Below the pieces are notes generated by a model, which had not been told where the DNA came from, searched no databases, and was given only the letters and a program-made list of their open reading frames with translations. A program made the position numbers and the translations under genes. Below are positions 55,756 through 64,000 of a stretch of DNA of 64,000 nucleotides, in pieces (the stretch's first letter is position 1; every line of letters begins with the position of its first letter). Source of the stretch: Panax quinquefolius (lineage: Eukaryota; Streptophyta; Magnoliopsida; Apiales; Araliaceae); contig CM035153.1 in NCBI GenBank assembly GCA_020205615.1, positions 94,330,792 through 94,394,791 on the forward strand, written 5' to 3'.

Positions 55756-58700
55756 TGTGACGCCCCCAAATTCGGGTATCTTCCAACCCGACAGATGGTG
55801 CTCCACTGTACTAATATCCATACAATCATTCCATTGAAATACAACAAAATGAAGGTATTTACTATCTTCTTATTACAATCAAAGTATAATCCTTCCCAGG
55901 TTCATAAATCGGTTACATCGTTCATTGTTCATAATGTGTAATACATATAAACTTACTAAACTATTACACAATTCCTAAGCATCCATCCTAGCTTTGCCTT
56001 TATCTCTCTTGGCATTCACAGTACGTTCATCCTTAACTGCAGTTATATGATTCACGCAAGAAGTGAGCATGATAGCCCAGCAAGTTTATCAATGATAACA
56101 GGAATTCCACATTCGTGAATCATATAACAATTCCGACATAACTAAACAATAGTTATGAAGTATTATGAATCAATAATACTTTAACAGTTTATAACATCAA
56201 TTCCCAAAGTATAGAATAGATTAGAATTACGAGGCGAACGATAGACCATGAACGAGAATTTCGTTTTCATACTTGAAAAGGAGTCCACAGCACTAAGGCC
56301 GTTCATCTAATAACTTATGAGCACTTCTAGGTGATCAGCCTATAGTACTCTGTGTTGATCAACACTCATTCATTAAATGTATTTATGTTTAATATTTTTG
56401 GCAAACTCGTGTGCCCATCAAAATATCGATGAAAAATACTTTTGTTTGTTCATAGACAAACCTTACCTTCACGTCCGTACCAATTACTTGGCATAGGATA
56501 GCGTTAACATTTCTATATAGAATGATATGAATCATAATCAATCTATATATTACGAATAGTCTAGCCAAGTTAAAATCTGGCATCGACCCTTTCTTTAAAC
56601 CAAGGCTTGCAATTCAGTTCATGAATCACATAAAACTTGGCTAACATGGAAGTTAGACAAGCGTTAAGAAAACTTGCCTTTCAGCGTCTTCAAATATTTT
56701 ACTCGACTGACCACAGCCTTTATAGAATCTACATGATATATTCACATAGCACACTGTAATTAGCTATCAAACAACTATTCAAATTGTTTCTACAAGCTTC
56801 TTTCTCTTCTATGTCTTTGTTAACTTAATATCATTAACTAAAGTCAACAAGACTTATTACCCTTTGTCCCGGTTTATTAATCAACTGACATTTATTAACC
56901 GGACTTAAACATTGTCGACGAGATACCAAGGTTGTTCAACGTTCTTAACTTATTAATATGCATTACATTCCTAAGTTTCATACCATATACCTTAGTTTAA
57001 GTAGTATAGGAATAGCTTTGATACACTTATGAAGTGTACAAACATCACCCCTTTAGGTCCCTGAACAAATGGAGTTCGAAACCTAAGTCATTGTCTAAGG
57101 TTCACCACTACATGCAAGACGACCCTCATAGATTAGATCAAGGCCAATGACGCGAAAGTTAAGCGATGGCAAGGCCCTCGACTTCAACAATATGGCATGA
57201 CTGAACGATGCTTGGCTACGGCACCAATTAGTAGTAGCCAAAGTTGATGTGTTAGAGCTGTGGCACGGTGAATAAAACTATGTCTGGCGCCGCGGCTCCA
57301 GACCTCAGTTCCAGATTTTCAGCAACTTTTAAAAAGATTGCGAAATTCTCGGGGCCGTAACTTCTTCATTTTAAGCCCGATTTGGTCCGTTCAAAAGCTT
57401 ACACATCAAAAATAATGTAATCTACGCGTTCATATAAGAATTCGACACTTTTGAATCCGTTAACTCAAAATTGACCATTTAGTTCATTTTCTAAATGTTG
57501 GGAAACGTTAATGAGCGATCAATGCTTGTTTTCTTCGTTTTAAGTCAGAATCTGATGATTCTCAAACCCACAACTCTTAATCACCCTAGCTCACATGTTG
57601 ACATTGAAAACCAACGTTTTCAAGTCTCACGATAACTTTTGACCCTTAATCCGGAATTCAACGTTTTCGACATTTATCGTCTATTTTCGTAAAATTTGCC
57701 ATAACTTCATTGCTAGGGTTCTCTAAGCCAAATCACGTGGAATACTCCATGGATTTTATATCTACATCCTAACCAAACAAGATGCAATTACTAACGTATT
57801 GATGGAGTTCAATCGTTTATAAACAATCGATCTCAACAATCAATGTTTTCATGGTTCAAAACTATTTTAAACCTTATGATTCTTATAACCTCGTGACTTA
57901 TAGAGATTGAATCTATGGTAAGTCATCTTTAATCCCTCATAAAAGACATATACCACCCATCTATGATTCTCCAATATAAAAGAAAAATCAAAAAGAGATG
58001 GAGAGAAAAGATAAAGATTATTCCTTAATAATCCTTGTGAAACTCTCTTGGAAAACTAGAAGATCAAGCTTCCAAAGTGTAGAATTTATGAGTCTAGGTC
58101 TCTTTTCCTCTCAAATAATCTAGGTTGAGTATTGGAAAAACTCTCAAATGAAACAATCTAGCCTCATATTTATAGGAAACTAGAATGGAGGGCATTTTGG
58201 ACCTTACACACCAACCTCTTTACTATTCATGTGTGGTCACCAAGCAAAACACTTTGTAACCAAGCCTTATGCTTGGCTTCCACACCAAGTAGCCGGCCCA
58301 CCACTTACAAAGTGACATCCCATGGGTTACCCCATGGGTTTTACCCATTTGGTAACCCACCGGTTCGACCCACGGTTCAATTTAAATGAATTGGGCTTAA
58401 CTAAATAAACATTGGGCCTAGACTTGGGCTCAACTCACTAATCTCCTTAGGCTTGGTCATTTAATAATTGGACTAATAGAAATCTAACTCAAATAACTTA
58501 TTCATTAAGACTTAATCTTAATCCTATAATATGAATCGTATCCTATACGTACAATAATCGTATTCTTTCCGTATACTACACGTACAATAATCGTATTGCA
58601 CTTCGTATTTACTCAACATATTATACATAGACACTAAAAAGTATCATGATTGTATAATACTCGCATTAACCCTAACGCCATTCCTTCTAAGCATACTATT

Positions 58701-59084
58701 TGCTTCTCGGAAATCAATATACTCAACCCTTAGGTTTTAAGTCCGCAGGCGAAAACTACGTTTGCCATAAATGAAATATTATCAGATATTCCATCAAATC
58801 TCGATATTCTATCATTACGCGTTTCTTGGAATTTCAAAATAATTCCCCGAATAGAAACGGATGAATAGTGTTTTTACAAAAATTTCTTGAAAAATAATTA
58901 TTTTTGTATTGGAAATTCCAAACAATTATTTCTAACACGTAGCCAGAATACTAACCATGTTAGCACATTCTAGGTCATAGAACGACCTTCACATAACTTA
59001 CTCACAAAGAAATAAAAATAAAATAATCAAATAATCAAATAAAAATTTAATTGTCATAAAAATCTAATTTTCTCGGGCGTTACA
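55756..59084 (-). repeat. Solo LTR S2 (3329 bp)
   Basis: On the + strand TGTGACGCCCCC to CGTTACA, flanked by GATTC at 55751-55755 and 59085-59089. Related to the element B LTR: same ends, a shared TTGATCAACAC zone (56356) and a minus-strand TATA-like box at 58165-58174. A GGCGCCGCGGC box lies at 57288 (see element G palindromes). No gene. Confidence 0.93.
58165..58174 (-). promoter_or_regulatory. TATA box of solo LTR S2
   Basis: CATATTTATA on the + strand, TATAAATATG on the minus strand, in the same relative place as in element B LTRs. Confidence 0.6.
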
Positions 59085-59663
59085 GATTCTGGCTACGAGC
59101 TAGACTGAACGAGTAAGAATTTTCAAGACGAAAATAAAATTTTTTCGAGAACAAAAATATTTCAGGGGAAAAAGACGAAATATGCACTATTCACCTGACG
59201 AAACTCTAAGGGTTAGGGTTTGAATAACCTAAGCCTTTTCGAGAGTTCGGTACGTCAAAATGACATTCCGTCGAAAGATTTGACGATAATATATCGTGAA
59301 ACGGTAAGTAAGCCGATAAAAGTTTTTCTCGAAAAATGTGCAGAAATCGGACAAAATAAAAATAACGAAAAGTACTATTATGTACTTTTCATTATGTTAG
59401 GGGACAACGTGAAGGAAAACGCTTAATGTCAAAAAGTGTTTTTCAGTATTTCGGAGATCCGAAGAATACTTAAAAGTTAAACTGTAAACGAAAGACGAAA
59501 TATCCAAAAATATTTGGATTTCGAGAATTAATGTTTTCGAACTGTCGGACGAATTCCGCAAGACGGAACCACGAAAATTCCAAGGGAAGCTTCGTGAATT
59601 GTAAGGAGGTGTGATTAGTAATTTAGGGTCTAAATAACTATTTTGCCCCTAACTTGGAAAATT

Positions 59664-59672
59664 TATAAAAGG
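59664..59672 (+). promoter_or_regulatory. TATA box of the element G LTR
   Basis: TATAAAAGG, followed 46-70 bp later by a (GA)11 run at 59719-59740, a common plant core-promoter layout. Confidence 0.75.
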
Positions 59673-60660
59673 AAGCTTAATTTCATTTGTTGGTGATTTT
59701 GAAAATCAACAACATTTGAGAGAGAGAGAGAGAGAGAGAGTTCGGATGAGGAAGAAGAGGAAAAGGAGGAAGAAAAGCTTGCTCGTGTGCAAACTTTGTC
59801 TGACGAATGAAGATTAAAGGAGAAAGGTAATCTGAAACCTTGTCGCATATAAATTTTCTTTAAGTTTTCTATGTTTAAAACATAGCTTAATGAGAATAAG
59901 AGTAAAAGATGTTAAGAATGATTTTTATATGGTTGAAATCATGAGAAAAAAAGAAATAAGAAATTAGAAAGTTTATAAATTTCTTAAGGAAGTAAAAAAT
60001 TCGTAATGAATTTGAGCGATCCGAATGAATAATATAAATGATTCTGTAAAATAAGTAAGGAATGGTGTTTAATAACATCAAGAAATCTTAATCAAAATAT
60101 CGATTAAAAATGAAGAATGAATGAAAAACGCGAAGCACACGTGAAGAACGCGAAGAACACACGCGAAAAACGTTGTTGATGGACAAATTTAAAACCATCG
60201 TAGTATAATTGTTGTTAATGGACAAGTTTAAAACCATCGCGTATAAGTTAGATGTTTATTGCTTGGTTAGGAGCGGTAGAAATGTTCATGAAGAATGGAT
60301 TAAACTTAGCTATAACGAAGTTATGACAAAAATTTCATAAAAGACGAACGAGAATTAAAAAGTTAGTAAATGAACCCGAATGTTTGGGGTTTCATAAGAA
60401 TGTAAGAGAATGTAGAAAATGTGAGTCGTGGACTCAAAACGTATGAGTTCCGAGTTCGGATGACCGAATTATGGACGAACGAACGAAGAACGTTAATAAC
60501 GTAAACTAAACAAAGGACGAAGATTAAGCCAATCGAATGGCATGTTAACGAATCCAGAATGAAGTTTTATCCAAGGGGGATTGAAGTAAGTAAGATAAGG
60601 AAGAGAGTGGCTTTGGAATGACCTCGTTCCAAGTTATAACGAATAAGTTATAATGAATAA

Positions 60661-60853
60661 GTCCGCAGCACCAGGCATGCTTTGTAAGGTGGCGCCGCAG
60701 CGCCAGACCGGGGAATTGGGCACTATAAACTTGCGTCGCAGTGCAAGCTATAACATAGAGGGTGGCACCGCAGTGCCAACCAAGGTAGTCAAGCACTGCA
60801 TAGTTGCGCTGCAACACGAGAATTATAAAGGGAACCGGCGCCGCAACGCCGGT
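60661..60853 (+). repeat. Cluster of GC-rich palindromes in the element G LTR
   Basis: Five imperfect palindromes: GGCGCCGCAGCGCC (60691), TTGCGTCGCAGTGCAA (60731), GGCACCGCAGTGCC (60763), TTGCGCTGCAACA (60803), CCGGCGCCGCAACGCCGG (60835), with a partial one at 60661. Spacing alternates 40, 32, 40, 32 bp. GC-rich in an AT-rich setting. Confidence 0.88.
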
Positions 60854-62210
60854 GCAGGTTAAGGCCCAGTGATGAGCTTTTAACTGCTCAAATCCTGGGG
60901 AAAGTGTAACGAAAGCTAATAAACGTGTAGTTTAAATAAGATAACACTTAAAAAAGTGAATTAAACCTTTAGTAAAGGTTGAACGAAAAGATTAAACGAG
61001 ATTAAAAAGACAAAGAATATAAATGCGGGTTATGAAACTGATATGCGGGGACCGTAGTCGTGATAAACGAAAGTGTGAGATTGCTATGGTTGTGATTCCT
61101 TAGACGTTGAGTGACGAGGGTAGTGAATATCATTTGGATGTTATGTTGTGGTAATGAGAGATAAGTGTAAAGCGTATAGACGCTGTGGACGCAATGATGT
61201 GCGATGAATGGTCGGTCTTAGCATACAGCGAGCCGTATGGCTTCAACATTAAGAAAGAGTAATGAACATGGGTTCATGTAATGAATAATGAAAGTAATAA
61301 GTACGATATGAATTATCAAGAAAGCCATAATGAACGGTAATAAGATTAATTAAAGCCAAATATGAGTCAGATAATAATGAATCTTGAGGTATGACATAAA
61401 GTTGCCCGAAAGCCATAAGGAATAAGAAATTGACTTAAAGAACATTATAGTTTAATGGTTCAGATAAGTTAAGATAAGTTTAGGTTGTGGTACAATCGTA
61501 ACCTTTGGTGGTTGACATATGAGAGCTGGGCTAAATAATTCCTTCAAAAAGCGAAGGTATATAAGAAACTGACAACCGATCTAACTCACTGTGATAGCAG
61601 TGTAGATGAGACGAGAACTTATTTGTTGGTTGTTTGTGGGAAATCACTTAGAGTACTATATGAACTACTAGCAGAGAAGCGATGTGTGCTGAGTCCTAGA
61701 AGAGTATAAGAAGAAGGTAAGAATGCAAATCATAAAAGATGATGAACTTATTGAGTAAGACATCTCCGTATATCATGAAGTCGTAAAGCGGTAAAGAAAG
61801 TTGGTAGCGTAAACTTAGATTGTAAGAACGCGAACCCTAAGAATAAAGTTAAGTAAACCAATACATAAGTCAAGTATATGACTAATTGGTTTATGTGTTA
61901 TTTCCTTATGTGTTTTATAGGGATTGGAATAAGCAGTTTAGCGTAAGCTTTAGCTGTGCGTAAGGCAAGTTTCCTAACTTCATTCATATTCTAAATGAAT
62001 GTTAGTTTCTTGAACTTCTCAGATATTAAACTTGAGAAGTTCTGTCTATATGCGAATGTACAATATTTGTACAAGGTGGTAGAAAGTATGAGGCCTTGTG
62101 CCACAATTTGAACACTTCGGTGTTTCTATGAGATGAACTATTCTGTGATTGTACTGTTCAATATGAGAATGTTCTGTTTATACATGAACCGTTATTGTTA
62201 AGTATGTGCT

Positions 62211-62312
62211 AATGATTCTAGCCAGACAGGGTGTGTATGGAAAAGGTAGAAGAATGAAAGTATTTCAAAGTGAATGTAACTAATGATTCTAGCCAGACAG
62301 GGTGTGTATAGG
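62211..62312 (+). repeat. 71-bp spaced direct repeat
   Basis: AATGATTCTAGCCAGACAGG followed by GTGTGTAT occurs at 62211 and 62282 with no change over 28 bases. Confidence 0.9.
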
Positions 62313-62848
62313 AATCAAAATTATTCCCATTATTCAAGCTTCTTCATAAGCTTTGTTCGATTATCGAAGTTCTAAAAGAATGTTTGAATTCTTAAAGTTG
62401 TTTGTTCAACTGCTATGACTTGCTGAGCAATTGAATGCTTATACTTGCTTTAAATAAAAAAACATTTTCAGCGTACAATGTTAGAAGAACAATAGGATCC
62501 CGTAAAGATCAAGCTAACCGATGTCCAGATGAAGTGCCATCTAGTTTATGAATGTACGTTAAGATCAAGCGAAGACTTATAATGTAGAATAGTTTAATTA
62601 AGCTATAGACTAGTTTAATGAACTGTTATGTATCCTTGGTGGCGGATGAAAGTCACTCATGTAAGATGTAAAGAATAATGTCATTATCATTATTTGTAAT
62701 GAACGAGGTTATAAAGTATTAGAACCTGGGAATTGAGAATGTATGTTGTTATATTTCAGTATATAATGATGTATGTTTGGAAAGAAGTGGGACCATGACA
62801 TACGAAATCCAAGTATGAAGATTGATCGGATTTTGGGGAGTTACAGAG

Positions 62849-62860
62849 TGGTATCAGAGC
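62849..62860 (+). promoter_or_regulatory. Primer binding site of element G (initiator tRNA-Met)
   Basis: TGGTATCAGAGC three bases after the LTR end. The following TAGGTTATAAACCTTAGGTA also occurs in element F. Confidence 0.93.
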
Positions 62861-64000
62861 TAATAGGTTATAAACCTTAGGTATGAGTACCTAAGGCTAT
62901 AATCATAGAGAGAAGGATAAGAAGATCATTGAGTTCAACAATTGAGGAAGAAGATCACCACGTGATCGTAGTGAATCGTAATAACACATGATATTTTAAA
63001 TGATGAATGATTTATAGCTAATGCTATGAATGAATGGTACTACGAAGTAGTACGGGAAGAAGAACTCAGATTGAGTTGTAAAGGATAGCATACAAATTAA
63101 AGAAAATTCGTATTAGGTAAGAAAAAAGTTAGAAGTTATAAGATTTCAATTGAGGACTCATGTGATAGCTGAGTTGTATGAACCTTTGTTATGGGCAGAG
63201 GTTTGTGCTTTGGTGTAACAACTACTTAGCTTATAACAGTAATAATCATTAGAATATGTGGTCGCGCTATCAATATGTAAATGACGAGAAGGTGAATCTT
63301 TTCTCATATATATGTGTGATAAGTAAAGAATGTCAAGATTAGGTGCGAGTTCTTGAAACTCATACTTATGGTAAGTTCGTGACTCATAATCACATGGTAT
63401 GTTTTTTTTTAACTTCTTAGTGAATGGGCGCCTATGGTCTGACTAGGATAAGTTCTTAAACTCATATTATTGTGGAAAGTTCCTGAACTCATAATGTGTG
63501 GAAAGTTAATGGACTATACTAAGGTATAAGGATGTTTAGACTAAAAATGAGTATTTTTAGTATACTTAGCATTGATGGTGCTAGAGAAGAATAAGTATTG
63601 TCACAAGTAAGACAATGAAGGAAGATGGAGAATAAGATATTCCAACTCATCTAGCTATGCTAGACTTTGAAGTTAATTGAAATCGTGCTTATGTGTGCAC
63701 ATTTTGAAAATGAAAGAATTGGTTCAACTTTTGAAACCAAGGGATTTTAAAAAGAACTATTCTTTATATGTCTATGCTAATTATTTTGGCTAGACAAAAA
63801 TTGATTTGAAATATCAAAATGAATTTTATATCATCAGTGCATTTGATGCAAAGATGGTAAAATGATGGAGTTGTTAATGCAATTGAACCTAGTGTTTGAT
63901 GTGATCTTAGGATCAACAACCCACTATGGTATGATGTATAATGACGAATTCATAAACTGACGAAGTCCTCAATGTACTGTGAAAAGTACGATATCATGAC
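62861..64000 (+). other. Non-coding leader of element G
   Basis: No open frame worth calling over 1.1 kb. Collinear with the inverse of 39964-41470 and 37050-37139 (element F). Contains direct repeats of an AACTCATA/TAAGTTC-type box at 63350-63500. Confidence 0.75.

Larger units (their letters stand above)
59090..62845 (+). repeat. LTR of element G, 3' part
   Basis: Runs from the S2 insertion to GGGGAGTTACA just before the primer site. Contains a TATA box (59664), (GA)n, the GC-rich palindrome cluster (60661-60853) and a 71-bp direct repeat (62211/62282). The 68-codon frame at 59220 and others are not supported as genes. Confidence 0.8.
55556..64000 (+). mobile_element. Element G: Ty3/gypsy-type element, LTR and leader, interrupted by S2 and cut by window
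   Basis: A short interior end (GAGGACGAAATTTTTATAAG, typical of gypsy 3' ends), polypurine tract, LTR (55611-55755 and 59090-62845, about 3.9 kb without S2), primer site and a leader of over 1.1 kb to the window end. PPT-LTR-PBS in a row means the LTR is shared by two internal regions, as in a tandem pair. Interior coding is absent in the window. Confidence 0.8.

Noticed and set aside
59220..59426. 68-codon frame in the element G LTR
   Set aside because: Short, no motif, located in U3 upstream of the TATA box; no sign of translation.
1..64000. tRNA genes at the TGGTATCAGAGC sites
   Set aside because: These are primer binding sites directly after LTRs; no cloverleaf or A/B boxes around them.

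Overview
This window is repeat-dense plant nuclear DNA. It is AT-rich and built almost entirely from nested LTR retrotransposons and their debris. The angiosperm assignment rests on four things: initiator-tRNA-Met and tRNA-Arg-type primer binding sites, chromodomain-bearing Ty3/gypsy polyproteins, a Ty1/copia element in gag-PR-IN-RT-RH order, and a fragment resembling the plant mobile domain (PMD) family. I cannot name a species. No intact host gene, tRNA, rRNA or CRISPR array was found. The setting looks like heterochromatin of a large plant genome.

Layout, left to right. Element A (1-8893, + strand) is a Ty3/gypsy Tekay/Del-like chromovirus cut by the window start, with about 2.4 kb LTRs and a frameshifted gag-pol. 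At 8894-9336 and 21076-23932 lies an older locus holding a minus-strand PMD-like pseudogene. It is split by element B (9337-21070, minus strand), a second chromovirus with a 5-bp target duplication (CAGTG) and an extra open reading frame before gag. At 23933-33058 a 44-bp tandem repeat is split by element C (24014-33002, + strand), a Ty1/copia element with TSD TAAAT. From about 33099 to 36355 is an LTR-like arm D (+) followed by a tRNA-Arg-type primer site; its inverted counterpart D' is at 52714-55540. Between the arms lie element F (minus, leader plus LTR fragment, about 37050-42184) carrying solo LTR S1 (37145-39958, TSD GACGA), and element E (42185-52713, + strand), a relative of A with a partial internal region, LTR, full internal region and LTR. 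The right end is element G (55556-64000, + strand, cut by the window end), whose LTR is split by solo LTR S2 (55756-59084, TSD GATTC). G's leader is collinear with F's and shows the empty site for S1.

How the parts relate. Each autonomous-type element once encoded Gag (particle), protease, reverse transcriptase/RNase H (replication from a tRNA primer and a polypurine tract) and integrase; the chromodomain-like tail of A, B and E is the part expected to direct insertion into heterochromatin. All polyproteins seen here are broken. Four exact 5-bp target duplications (B, C, S1, S2) fix the boundaries and nesting. No new gene system is convincingly present. The most unusual items are the intact coiled-coil-like ORF of element B, the inverted pair of tRNA-Arg LTR arms with hairpin-forming U3 repeats, a cluster of GC-rich palindromes in the G LTR, the copia element with near-identical LTRs around a badly decayed interior, and evidence that part of the frameshift load may be a sequencing artefact.
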